DNA of 9,720 nt from an uncultured Bacillaceae bacterium (GCA_904501845.1 CAJGCH010000100.1:1-9720); one strand, 5' to 3'. Shown: positions 1-7,877, numbered from the stretch's first letter. A program made the numbers and translations. Notes: generated by a model not told the origin, from the letters alone.

Positions 1-547
1 TACCAGAAACAAGTCCATCTAATCCATCAGTCAAATTGACAGCATTAGAGAAGCCAACCAGCCAGAAAATGACGATGAACACATAGAACCATCCGAAATC
101 CAGCTCATAGTCCGTGAAAGGAATCCCAATGGCCGTAGATAAATCACTTTGCCTGCAAATGATATAAAAAATGATAGAAATCACGACTTGACCGATGAAT
201 TTTTGCTTGGATGTCAAACCAAGATTTCGCTTCATAGCAATTTTGATGAAATCATCCAAGAAGCCGAGGAGACCAAAGCCAATCGTGACAAATAAAAGCA
301 AATAGGTTTCTTCGCCTACCGCTGTAAATTTCCCTGTCATAATCAAGGTCGTTACAAGGATGGCAAGAAGGAAGACAATCCCGCCCATCGTAGGTGTTCC
401 TGTTTTCTTCTGATGTGATTTTGGTCCTTCTTCCCTTATGCTTTGCCCAAATTTAAGCCTTCTAAGAAACGGGATAAATATTGGAGAGAGCAGAACCGTA
501 ATTAAAAATGATACGAGTATCGTAAAAAATAAAACTTGTTCAAGCAT
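1..547 (-). CDS. mraY: MraY, phospho-MurNAc-pentapeptide translocase (5' part, runs off the left edge)
   Basis: Integral membrane enzyme that transfers phospho-MurNAc-pentapeptide from UDP to undecaprenyl phosphate, giving lipid I. I translated 182 codons from an ATG at 547-545; the frame is still open at base 1. The family is about 320 residues long, so a little over half is present. Visible features are an N-terminal hydrophobic segment (residues 5-27), the cytoplasmic signature KSHQKKTGTPTMGG (43-56), the catalytic Asp pair in GFLDDF (D98, D99) and NLTDGLDGL (171-179, with D174 and D177). In family work the Asp pair is needed for activity. The gene starts four bases after the murE stop, with a GAGAGGG ribosome site inside the murE end, so it is almost certainly co-transcribed with murE. 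Identification is firm; only the C-terminal half is unseen. Confidence 0.97.
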   Translation of the reverse strand, partial: MLEQVLFFTILVSFLITVLLSPIFIPFLRRLKFGQSIREEGPKSHQKKTGTPTMGGIVFLLAILVTTLIMTGKFTAVGEETYLLLFVTIGFGLLGFLDDFIKIAMKRNLGLTSKQKFIGQVVISIIFYIICRQSDLSTAIGIPFTDYELDFGWFYVFIVIFWLVGFSNAVNLTDGLDGLVSG

Positions 548-551
548 TGTC

Positions 552-2042
552 TTAAACCCTCTCTTCTTTCTGCTTACTATTCAATTTTTCTTTGATTGCT
601 TCCATCGCCACTTCCCTATCATCAAAGTGGATGACTTCCTTGCCGATGATTTGGTAATCCTCATGCCCTTTTCCGGCAATCAAAATAACATCCTTCGGCT
701 CAGCCAGCTTAATGGCTTCATAGATAGCTTCCTTGCGGTCCGTGATTCTCATATAGTCTTTCCCAAGTACACCATCTGTCATATCATCCAAAATGGCCTC
801 TGGGTCCTCACTGCGCGGATTATCAGATGTGAAAATTGGGTTCGTGCTATATTCACAGGCCACTTGTGCCATAAGCGGACGCTTCGTCTTATCTCTGTCT
901 CCCCCGCAGCCGACAATCGCATAAACCTTCTTCTCGGCAAATTCATTAACGGTTTTCAGCGCATTCTCCAAACTATCCGGTGTATGTGAATAATCCACAA
1001 GCACCGTGAAGTCCTGTCCGCCGTACACTCTTTCAAACCGACCTGAAACCCCTTTGATTCCTTTGAGTGATTGGATGATTTGCTCAAGCGGAATCTTTGA
1101 TACCAATCCGACGGCGATAGCTGCAAGGCAGTTATAAATATTGAACTTCCCGATAAGCGGCAGGGAAACGTCGATTTTCTCATCCGGGGTAATGAGCGTA
1201 AAGGATGAACCCTGAGCGGTGATTCGGATGTTTTCCGCCTTTACATCTGCCGTTTGATGAATCCCATATGTAACGACATTCGCAGAGGTCGCTCTTTCAT
1301 ATATGACGGATGCCTCATCATCCGCATTCAATATCGCATATTTCGGTTTATCTTCCATGTAGGTGTTTCCCAATCTTGCAAACAGTAAACCCTTCGCATA
1401 GCGATAGTTTTCCATTGTTCCGTGATAATCCAAATGATCCTGCGTCAGATTCGAGAATACAGCAATATCATAATCACAGCCAAAGACACGCCCCATTTCC
1501 AAGGCATGAGAGGAGACCTCCATCACCGCAGTCTCGACTCCCTTCTCGGCCATGTTATGGAAGGTTTTTTGGAGTGTAAGACTATCAGGAGTCGTATTCT
1601 TTGTTTCAAAAACATCTTCGGCAATCTTCGTATACATCGTGCCGATTAACCCGGTCGTTTGTTTAATATCCTTAAATAGCTTCTCAATGAGATGACTGAT
1701 TGTCGTCTTCCCATTTGTGCCGGTAATGCCAATTAAGGTTAGCTTTTGTGTAGGATGCCCGTAGAACCGATCTGCCAATTGGGCCATAGCCTTTGCCGTA
1801 TTCTTAACAATCACGACAGGAACGTCCACATCAAGCGGCTTCTCCGATATAATGGCTGCTGCCCCATTCTTAACAGCTTCCGGGGCGAGGTCATGCCCAT
1901 CAACGGTATACCCTTTAATACAGATGAACAGGCTGCCGATATTTACTTTACGGTGATCATTTTCAACAGATGACAGGGTAGGATTCCCTTCACCCTGTTT
2001 CTGCTTAAACGGTATTATACTGATTAAATCATCAAGTCTCAT
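552..2042 (-). CDS. murE: MurE, UDP-MurNAc-L-Ala-D-Glu:meso-diaminopimelate ligase
   Basis: Cytoplasmic ATP-dependent Mur ligase that adds the third stem-peptide residue to UDP-MurNAc-L-Ala-D-Glu. It is 496 residues, the normal length. Domain order is an N-terminal UDP-binding domain (about 1-98), a central ATPase with the P-loop GITGTNGKTT (105-114), and a C-terminal domain from about 335. Other motifs are TTPDSLTL (150-157), EVSSHAL (175-181), the lysine expected to be carbamylated (K217 in YAKG), GRFE (334-337) and DYSHTPD (350-356). DNPRSEDP (407-414) is the amino-acid-selecting motif; DNPR is the meso-DAP form, while L-Lys enzymes differ there. This predicts DAP-type peptidoglycan. The ATG at 2042 is preceded by AAAGGAA with an 8-base spacer. 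It lies behind the spoVD terminator, so it probably has its own promoter, and it is followed directly by mraY. Confidence 0.98.
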   Translation of the reverse strand: MRLDDLISIIPFKQKQGEGNPTLSSVENDHRKVNIGSLFICIKGYTVDGHDLAPEAVKNGAAAIISEKPLDVDVPVVIVKNTAKAMAQLADRFYGHPTQKLTLIGITGTNGKTTISHLIEKLFKDIKQTTGLIGTMYTKIAEDVFETKNTTPDSLTLQKTFHNMAEKGVETAVMEVSSHALEMGRVFGCDYDIAVFSNLTQDHLDYHGTMENYRYAKGLLFARLGNTYMEDKPKYAILNADDEASVIYERATSANVVTYGIHQTADVKAENIRITAQGSSFTLITPDEKIDVSLPLIGKFNIYNCLAAIAVGLVSKIPLEQIIQSLKGIKGVSGRFERVYGGQDFTVLVDYSHTPDSLENALKTVNEFAEKKVYAIVGCGGDRDKTKRPLMAQVACEYSTNPIFTSDNPRSEDPEAILDDMTDGVLGKDYMRITDRKEAIYEAIKLAEPKDVILIAGKGHEDYQIIGKEVIHFDDREVAMEAIKEKLNSKQKEERV

Positions 2043-2078
2043 AAAACAGGTTCCTTTCTTTTTAAAGCAATCTTCCTT

Positions 2079-2107
2079 ATTGTATCGTAAATTAATGGTA
2101 TTAGAAA
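2079..2107 (-). promoter_or_regulatory. Weak candidate sigma-A promoter for murE-mraY
   Basis: Reading the minus strand, TACAAT (2084-2079) matches five of six bases of the -10 consensus. Seventeen bases upstream is TTTCTA (2107-2102), a poor -35. A start near 2072 would give a leader of about 30 bases before the murE ATG. A promoter is expected here because a good terminator separates spoVD from murE and the cell needs murE during growth. The exact site is tentative. Confidence 0.35.
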
Positions 2108-2141
2108 TAAGAAAGTATGCTTTCAGTCTTTAAAAAAATAT

Positions 2142-2169
2142 CAAAAAAGCAGCTGACCGAATCAGCCGC
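2142..2169 (-). terminator. Intrinsic terminator after spoVD
   Basis: On the minus strand GCGGCTGA (2169-2162) pairs with TCAGCTGC (2156-2149) around a five-base TTCGG loop, giving eight pairs with one G-U. Six T follow at once (2148-2143), then another T-run around 2138-2132. It sits about 30 bases past the spoVD stop and should end the spoVD transcript. Confidence 0.85.
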
Positions 2170-2197
2170 CATGCATTCTACTGACGAAGGCACTATG

Positions 2198-4123
2198 TCA
2201 TTCATCCTCATCCTCATCAAGATAGATGCGGATAGTCGAACCTTCCTTCAATTTCACACCTGGTTTTGGGGACTGTTGCACAATCCGGCTCCCTTTACCG
2301 GAAGCGGCGATTTTAAATCTTGAGTATTGCTCACTTAAATCCCTTAAAGTGAGGCCAACCAAATCGGGCACTTCCTCCTCAATAGGATCAAGATAGGTCT
2401 TTTCCTTTTCAACCTGGTCTTTTCTCGGTTTAATGCCTAGCGCCGGCAAGCTGTCCTTCATGATTCTTCCCACAATCGGAGCAGCTACGACACCTCCGAA
2501 TTGGACGGTCCCTTTTGGATTATCGATTGCGAGGTAAACAACAATCTGGGGGTCGTCAGCTGGGGCAAACCCGATAAAGGAGACGATGAAATTATTCTCT
2601 AAATATCGGCCGTTTTGTGCCTTTTGGGCTGTCCCGGTTTTCCCGCCGACACGGTAGCCGTTAACAAATGCCCCTTTCCCTGACCCTTGGGCAACAACCG
2701 TCTCAAGTGCTTCTCTTATTTCCTTGGATGTTTCTTTAGAAATGACCTTTCTCTTTGCAGTGGGTGTCTTTTTCATGATGGTTTCGCCTGTTTCCGGGTC
2801 CTTTATTTCCTTGGCGATATAAGGAGTGTATAATGTCCCGCCATTAACCGCAGCCGATACAGCCATTACCTGCTGAATCGGAGTCACAGACACGCCTTGG
2901 CCAAAAGCGGTTGTTGCCTGCTCAACCGGACCGACCCTCTCCTCTTTAAACAGAATCCCCCTGCCCTCACCTTGGAGGTCTATCCCGGTTTTCTCCCCAA
3001 AGCCAAAATCATGAATATAATCAAATAGTTTTTCTTTGCCAAGCCTCTCCCCAAGCTCTACAAAGCCTGGGTTACATGAATTCTGTACGACTTCCAGGAA
3101 GCTTTCCGACCCATGTCCGCCCCTTTTCCAGCATCTGAGATTTGCACCGCCAACCTTGACATAACCAGCATCATAAAACCGGTCATTATGCAAATCTACT
3201 TTATCCTCCTCAAGCGCTGCCGCCAATGTGATGATCTTAAAGGTCGACCCTGGCTCATATGTACTCCAGACAGGCAGGTTTCGGTTATAAATTTCCGGTG
3301 CGACATTACGGAAATTGGTCGGATTAAAGGTCGGCCGGCTAGACATTGCCAATATTTCCCCTGTGTTTGGATTGACAGCAATACCAACAATTCCATCAGG
3401 GTTATATGTTTCCTGGGCGATGTCCATTTCTCGTTCAATAATGGTCTGGATGCGGTTGTCTACTGTAAGCTTTAAATCATACCCATTCAGCGGGGATTTA
3501 TAGTCATCTGCCATATTCTCCATCCGCTTTCCCTTTGCATCCGCATAAAACTTCACATAGCCTTTATTCCCCTTTAGCTCTTCGTCATAGGCAAGCTCTA
3601 AACCCATCAGCCCCTGATTATCGATTCCTGCAAAGCCGAGGACATGAGCAAGTGCTGAGCCATGCGGGTAATAGCGAATGGAATCCTCTGCAATATATAC
3701 TCCGGAAAGATCCAGATTACGGACTACCTTCGCTTTGCTATGGCTGATTTTTCTCCCTTCAGGAATCTTCACGATCGAGGTATTTGTCGTGATTAACTTA
3801 TAAGCCTTCTCCGTTTTCATATTCAATACCGCTGCGAGCTGCCTGGCAGTTTCAGACGGGTCCTTCACTTGACGCGGTACGACATAAACAGTCGGTGCCG
3901 ATTTATTCGTGGCATATACCACACCGTTACGATCCTTGATTTCCCCTCTTTTCGGTTCAAACGGAATATTCCGGCTCCACGAATCCTTCGCAAGATCAGT
4001 CAAGAAATTCCCCATATAAATTTGTACATATCCAAGTCGCAGATCAATCACCAAGAAAACAGCCAAGCCAATTAACAAGGCCGCAATCAATCTCTTTCGG
4101 ACCGTATGATTTGATGCCCTCAC
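2198..4123 (-). CDS. spoVD: SpoVD, sporulation-specific class B penicillin-binding protein
   Basis: Membrane-anchored DD-transpeptidase needed for spore cortex synthesis. I take the GTG at 4123-4121 as the start (641 residues). GGAGGG lies seven bases upstream, and the resulting MRASNHTVRKR opening resembles known SpoVD N-termini. An in-frame ATG at 4153 adds ten residues but has a poor ribosome site and would lie at or before the predicted transcript start. Order: basic N-terminus, membrane segment about 12-28, PBP dimerisation domain about 56-200, transpeptidase about 240-565, one PASTA domain about 583-636, and an acidic end (DEDEDE). Catalytic motifs are STFK (S293, K296), SCN (349-351) and KTGT (495-498). 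Cysteines C331 and C350 match the redox pair reported in B. subtilis SpoVD. The gene is isolated by terminators on both sides and has a sigma-E-like promoter. Two PASTA domains and different active-site flanks separate it from the neighbouring pbpB product. Confidence 0.97.
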   Translation of the reverse strand: MRASNHTVRKRLIAALLIGLAVFLVIDLRLGYVQIYMGNFLTDLAKDSWSRNIPFEPKRGEIKDRNGVVYATNKSAPTVYVVPRQVKDPSETARQLAAVLNMKTEKAYKLITTNTSIVKIPEGRKISHSKAKVVRNLDLSGVYIAEDSIRYYPHGSALAHVLGFAGIDNQGLMGLELAYDEELKGNKGYVKFYADAKGKRMENMADDYKSPLNGYDLKLTVDNRIQTIIEREMDIAQETYNPDGIVGIAVNPNTGEILAMSSRPTFNPTNFRNVAPEIYNRNLPVWSTYEPGSTFKIITLAAALEEDKVDLHNDRFYDAGYVKVGGANLRCWKRGGHGSESFLEVVQNSCNPGFVELGERLGKEKLFDYIHDFGFGEKTGIDLQGEGRGILFKEERVGPVEQATTAFGQGVSVTPIQQVMAVSAAVNGGTLYTPYIAKEIKDPETGETIMKKTPTAKRKVISKETSKEIREALETVVAQGSGKGAFVNGYRVGGKTGTAQKAQNGRYLENNFIVSFIGFAPADDPQIVVYLAIDNPKGTVQFGGVVAAPIVGRIMKDSLPALGIKPRKDQVEKEKTYLDPIEEEVPDLVGLTLRDLSEQYSRFKIAASGKGSRIVQQSPKPGVKLKEGSTIRIYLDEDEDE

Positions 4124-4130
4124 TATTAAT

Positions 4131-4136
4131 CCCTCC
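4131..4136 (-). promoter_or_regulatory. Ribosome binding site that decides the spoVD start
   Basis: GGAGGG on the minus strand is followed by seven bases (ATTAATA) and then GTG at 4123. This is much better than anything before the upstream in-frame ATG at 4153, where only AAGTGGA directly abuts the codon. Confidence 0.85.
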
Positions 4137-4156
4137 AATACAAGCAAGCACATTCC

Positions 4157-4185
4157 ACTTTATGCTTGTACAAAAAGAAATAGAA
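4157..4185 (-). promoter_or_regulatory. Candidate sigma-E promoter of spoVD
   Basis: On the minus strand TTCTATT (4185-4179) and CATAAAGT (4164-4157) are separated by 14 bases. The mother-cell sigma-E consensus is roughly KMATATT, 14-15 bases, CATACANT, so five of seven -35 positions and six of seven defined -10 positions match. Transcription would start near 4150, giving a leader of about 27 bases that contains the ribosome site. B. subtilis spoVD is known to be sigma-E dependent, which supports the reading. The match is by eye only. Confidence 0.6.
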
Positions 4186-4225
4186 CTGGACAGAAAACAC
4201 AGGCGGGAAGAACAGCGGTATAAGT

Positions 4226-4270
4226 AAAAAAGGAATCCAGAGCATGCCATGAAGCGGCCTCTGGATTCCT
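4226..4270 (-). terminator. Strong intrinsic terminator after pbpB
   Basis: AGGAATCCAGAG (minus, 4270-4259) pairs perfectly with CTCTGGATTCCT (4242-4231), a 12-bp stem, around a 16-base loop that can form a small inner GCC/GGC stem. Five T follow (4230-4226) after the T that ends the stem. It lies about 65 bases past the pbpB stop and should end the mraZ-rsmH-ftsL-pbpB transcript before spoVD. Confidence 0.92.
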
Positions 4271-4336
4271 TCATAAAACTCTCATTCTATTAAATAACCT
4301 GAATTCATTCCGGAGACTGTTCCTCTCCGAAAATGG

Positions 4337-6529
4337 TTATCCGCCCTCTTCCTCTTCCTCAGATTCCTCTTTCTTGGAATTCTGATACAAGGTTTCCGGG
4401 TCATCAAATTGTATGACAATGGATTGATTCTCTTTCAGGACGGTACCGCCTTTTGGCTTTTGGCTTGAGACAAATCCAGAGCCTGAGGTATTTAAATCAA
4501 CCCCCATGAGCGAGGATGCTTTCATGACATCTCTCAATGACCAGCCGGTAAAGTCCGGCATCGTAAGCTTGCCGTCAGTTAAGAGGAGAATCTTCTCACC
4601 CTCTATGACTGTTGTATCAATAGGTGATTGCGCCTTGACCTTTGTCCCGTCACCAATCACCACTGGCTTCAAACCAGCTTTCTCCACCTGCATTTTAGCC
4701 AGCTCTATATTCGTGTCCCTTACATCCGGGACCTTAACGGATGTTTTAGTGTCCGTTTCTTCTGATTCGATATTTAAATATTTCAGCGTATTTTCCATGA
4801 CGCTATTAAATACCTTTGAAACAGGTGCTGAGCCTGATTCAGTCTCTTTAAGCTGAGGCTGTTGAACAGCGATATAAACAACTACTTCCGGATCCTCCTT
4901 AGGAGCCGCTCCCAAGAATGAAAAGATATAATTATTGTGGCCTGTTAAATATCCGCCCTTTTCACTCGAATAAATGGAGGCTGTTCCAGTCTTCCCAATG
5001 ACGTCATACCCATCAATCTTATATGGTTTACCTGTCCCTTTTTCTGACGTAACGACCGTCTCCAAAATATTTCGGACCTCACTCGCCGTCTCACTGGAAA
5101 TTGGTTTTGCCACAACAGTAGGCTTGGTCTCCTTGATGGTTTTTCCAGTTGATGAATCAGTGATTTTTTCTACCACATATGGTTTCATCATTTTTCCGTC
5201 ATTGGCGACGGCTGTTGCAGCCTGGATTAATTGAATAGGGGTAACCGTCGTTCCTTGTCCATAGGCAGTGGTAACTTTTTCAGATTCCCACTTATAAGCA
5301 AACTGTCCTGTCGTTTCATGCGGAAGGTCAATTCCCGTTTTCTTTCCAAAACCGAATTCCTCCAAATATTTAAGCAATGTATCGGACCCGATCTTCTCTA
5401 CCGCTAATTTTGCAAAGGCCACATTAGAAGAGCGCTGTACACCCTCTAAATACGAAATAGTACCCCAGCCTCTTTTCCCGTTATGGTCACCAATTGTGGT
5501 GGATTTGTCAATTTTGTACGTGCCGGATTTATAGGTTTCGTTCGGATTCCAAACCCCTTCCTCAATCGCGGTCGCAAGCGTAAACACCTTCATCGTTGAC
5601 CCTGGTTCAAATGATTCTTCCACCGCAAGGTTCTGCCACGTTTTTTCAAGGCCTTTCCTTGTATTTAAATCATAAGTTGGCCGCTGGGACATGCCAAGTA
5701 TCTTCCCCGTATCCGGGTCTGCCACGATGCCGATCATCTTCACCGGATTATATTCTTCATTGACCTGTGACATCGCATCCTCAAGGAAGATTTGAATTTT
5801 ACTGTCCAACGTCAATTGGACTGTCGAGCCATCCGATGGTTCAACAACCTCTGTTTGCTTATTTGGCAAAATATTACGCCACAAGTCTCCCTCAAAGGTG
5901 ATAGACCCATCTTTTTCCTGCAAATATTTATCAAGCATTTTCTCTATTCCGAGTGCTCCAGTTACGTTGCCGCTATCCTCATCTTCCTCGACAAAGCCGA
6001 TGACATGGGAAGAGAATATGCCATTTGGATAAAATCTTTTCGTATCTTTTATGAAAGTGATTCCAGGAAGCTCAAGCTCTTCAATGGCCAATTTGGTCTG
6101 GTGCGACAGGTCACGCCCCGCAGAACCGAACTCTGTTTGGTAGACGTTCTGCTTTTGGAGCTTTGCAAGGATTTCACTTTCCTCCATATCGATATGTTCG
6201 GCAAGAATACTCGCCGTTTTCTCTTTTTCAACCACATGCTGCGGATTATCCTCATCCTCTGTCATCGAATCATCCAGGATGGCAATCAATTTGTAAGAAG
6301 AGGTATCGCGCGCCAAAACCTCTCCTTTTGTATCCACAATCGAACCCCGCTGTGCAGTCAGGGTTCTGCTAACCTCATATTTATCCTGTGCCTTGGCAGC
6401 CAATTCCACTCCACCGGCAACCCCTGTATACTGAATAACCAGGAATCGCACGAACACTACACAAAAAAACAGCCCAAATATTATAAATAAGAAGGCTGCC
6501 CCTTTGTTACGACTCTTTTTATTGTTCAT
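4337..6529 (-). CDS. pbpB: PBP2B, division-specific class B penicillin-binding protein (FtsI-type)
   Basis: Septal peptidoglycan DD-transpeptidase, a core divisome protein working with FtsL, DivIB, DivIC and FtsW. I use the ATG at 6529 (730 residues); a TTG one codon earlier is possible. Order: short basic cytoplasmic N-terminus, membrane segment about 11-33, PBP dimerisation domain about 57-230, transpeptidase about 265-585, two C-terminal PASTA domains (about 596-652 and 655-709), and an acidic tail (EESEEEEEGG). Catalytic motifs are STMK (S311, K314), SSN (367-369) and KTGT (513-516). The double PASTA and position after ftsL fit PBP2B rather than SpoVD. It is slightly longer than the roughly 716-residue B. 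subtilis protein, mostly through the tail. The start overlaps the ftsL stop by one base (TGATG), so translation is probably coupled. A terminator follows. Confidence 0.97.
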   Translation of the reverse strand: MNNKKSRNKGAAFLFIIFGLFFCVVFVRFLVIQYTGVAGGVELAAKAQDKYEVSRTLTAQRGSIVDTKGEVLARDTSSYKLIAILDDSMTEDEDNPQHVVEKEKTASILAEHIDMEESEILAKLQKQNVYQTEFGSAGRDLSHQTKLAIEELELPGITFIKDTKRFYPNGIFSSHVIGFVEEDEDSGNVTGALGIEKMLDKYLQEKDGSITFEGDLWRNILPNKQTEVVEPSDGSTVQLTLDSKIQIFLEDAMSQVNEEYNPVKMIGIVADPDTGKILGMSQRPTYDLNTRKGLEKTWQNLAVEESFEPGSTMKVFTLATAIEEGVWNPNETYKSGTYKIDKSTTIGDHNGKRGWGTISYLEGVQRSSNVAFAKLAVEKIGSDTLLKYLEEFGFGKKTGIDLPHETTGQFAYKWESEKVTTAYGQGTTVTPIQLIQAATAVANDGKMMKPYVVEKITDSSTGKTIKETKPTVVAKPISSETASEVRNILETVVTSEKGTGKPYKIDGYDVIGKTGTASIYSSEKGGYLTGHNNYIFSFLGAAPKEDPEVVVYIAVQQPQLKETESGSAPVSKVFNSVMENTLKYLNIESEETDTKTSVKVPDVRDTNIELAKMQVEKAGLKPVVIGDGTKVKAQSPIDTTVIEGEKILLLTDGKLTMPDFTGWSLRDVMKASSLMGVDLNTSGSGFVSSQKPKGGTVLKENQSIVIQFDDPETLYQNSKKEESEEEEEGG

Positions 6530-6879
6530 CAATTTTCCACGACCTTAACATTTTGATCTTTCAGTGTTAGACCCAGCTCTTTAGCCTTTGCCCAGATTCG
6601 ATCATATGTACTTAATTCGCTCACTTGGTCGGTTAAATCTTTATTTGCTTTCGTTTGATCCTCTATTTTTGACTCAACGGATACGATATCACGATTAAGT
6701 GAATAAATATCAGCCTGTGTAGAGATAATTTTGACAGCAAAGAAAGCGATAAACAAAGCAAAGCTTATGTACAGAACCTTCTCTCCTAATGTAATCCCAT
6801 TAGGTATGATCACTTTCTTCGTTTTGACTTCGGTATGTTTCTTTTGTTCCTGCTGAAGTTTTCTCGCTAAACTGCTCAT
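6529..6879 (-). CDS. ftsL: FtsL, divisome membrane protein
   Basis: Small bitopic division protein that forms a complex with DivIC and DivIB and supports septal synthesis by FtsW and PBP2B. It is 116 residues, normal for the Bacillus family. It has a basic cytoplasmic part (1-33), one membrane segment (about 34-52) and an extracellular coiled-coil-like stretch (about 54-90) with heptad-spaced hydrophobic residues, ending in a short conserved-looking AKELGLTL region. Sequence conservation in FtsL is low, so the call rests on topology, length and position between rsmH and pbpB as much as on residues. The ATG at 6879 has an excellent AGGAGGGG ribosome site (6893-6886) with a six-base spacer. The stop TGA shares its A with the pbpB ATG. 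In B. subtilis FtsL is unstable and regulated by RasP proteolysis; I cannot judge that here. Confidence 0.93.
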   Translation of the reverse strand: MSSLARKLQQEQKKHTEVKTKKVIIPNGITLGEKVLYISFALFIAFFAVKIISTQADIYSLNRDIVSVESKIEDQTKANKDLTDQVSELSTYDRIWAKAKELGLTLKDQNVKVVEN

Positions 6880-6906
6880 GTTTATCCCCTCCTAATATTA
6901 TCTGTT

Positions 6907-7842
6907 CTATTTAATCTTTTCAGCCACTCTCAGTTTGGCGGATCTGGCACGATTATTGGCTTCCAATTCTTCCTCGCTCGGTACAATCGGCTTTCTTGTA
7001 ATCAATTTAAGGTCAGGCTCAAATTCTTTTGGTATGACTGGCAAGCCATGCGGCATTGGCGGTAATTCGGATTTCTCCTTAAAGAAACTCTTGCAAATTC
7101 GGTCCTCGAGCGAATGGAAGGTTATCACTGAAATTCTTCCGCCTATGTTCAACAAAGGAAGGGCTTTTTCTAAAGAAACCTCAAATACTCGTAATTCATC
7201 ATTGACCGCTATGCGAATTGCTTGGAATATGCGCTTGGCTGGATGCCCCCCTTTACGGCGGGCCGGAGCCGGAATTCCTTCTTTAATGAGTTCTACAAGC
7301 TCAAATGTCGTTTCAATAGGCTTTGTTTCCCTTGCCTGCTCAATTTTTCTGGCGATTTGCTTGGAGAACTTTTCTTCCCCGTATTTAAAAAACACCTTGA
7401 CCAATTCTTCATATGACCATTCATTGACGACATGATAGGCACTTAATGGAGCGGATTGATCCATCCTCATATCTAGAGGGGCATCATAATTATAGCTGAA
7501 TCCTCTTTCAGGTGTGTCAAACTGCGGAGAGGATACACCTAAATCATAGAGAATCCCATCAACCTTTTCTACGCCCAGTTCTTTCAGCTTTTCATCAAAA
7601 TGAACAAAATTACTGTTCACTAAGGTGACCCGGTCCATATATGGCGCAAGCTTCTTCTTAGCATTTTCAAGGGCTGTGATATCTTGATCGAAAGCAATTA
7701 ATCTGCCCTTTTCGGATAAGGCTTTTGCAATCAGTTCACTATGGCCTGCCCCTCCAAGGGTACAATCCAAATAGATTCCATCAGGCTTTATATTCAGTCC
7801 ATCGACAGCTTCATGTAATAGTACAGTAGTATGATTAAACAT
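6907..7842 (-). CDS. rsmH: RsmH (MraW), 16S rRNA m4C1402 N4-methyltransferase
   Basis: Cytoplasmic SAM-dependent methyltransferase that modifies C1402 of 16S rRNA at N4, in the ribosomal P-site region. I choose the ATG at 7842 (311 residues). It gives the standard MFNHTTVLLHEAV opening and has AAGGTGA (7857-7851) eight bases upstream. The ATG at 7878 adds 12 residues, lacks a ribosome site and overlaps the mraZ stop. Motifs are DCTLGGAGHS (26-35, SAM loop), FDQD (51-54), DLGVSSPQ (100-107), GGHPAKRIFQAIRIAVNDEL (198-217, with the helical insert before it), TFHSLEDR (241-248) and NNRARSAKLR (296-305). The length is normal for the family. It follows mraZ by about 35 bases and precedes ftsL by 27 bases, in one transcription unit. 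Confidence 0.98.
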   Translation of the reverse strand: MFNHTTVLLHEAVDGLNIKPDGIYLDCTLGGAGHSELIAKALSEKGRLIAFDQDITALENAKKKLAPYMDRVTLVNSNFVHFDEKLKELGVEKVDGILYDLGVSSPQFDTPERGFSYNYDAPLDMRMDQSAPLSAYHVVNEWSYEELVKVFFKYGEEKFSKQIARKIEQARETKPIETTFELVELIKEGIPAPARRKGGHPAKRIFQAIRIAVNDELRVFEVSLEKALPLLNIGGRISVITFHSLEDRICKSFFKEKSELPPMPHGLPVIPKEFEPDLKLITRKPIVPSEEELEANNRARSAKLRVAEKIK

Positions 7843-7877
7843 CTCTTTCTTCACCTTCCTGAAAGGAAGTATGCGCA

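Noticed and set aside
438..989. Plus-strand open frame of 183 codons
   Set aside because: Antisense to mraY and murE, no recognisable domain and no promoter seen.
4044..4274. Minus-strand small frame of 76 codons between pbpB and spoVD
   Set aside because: It starts inside the pbpB terminator and overlaps the spoVD promoter and N-terminus in another frame.
5792..6490. Plus-strand open frame of 232 codons
   Set aside because: Lies entirely antisense to pbpB, which has full family motifs; the product is cysteine- and histidine-rich with no recognisable domain, typical of a shadow frame.
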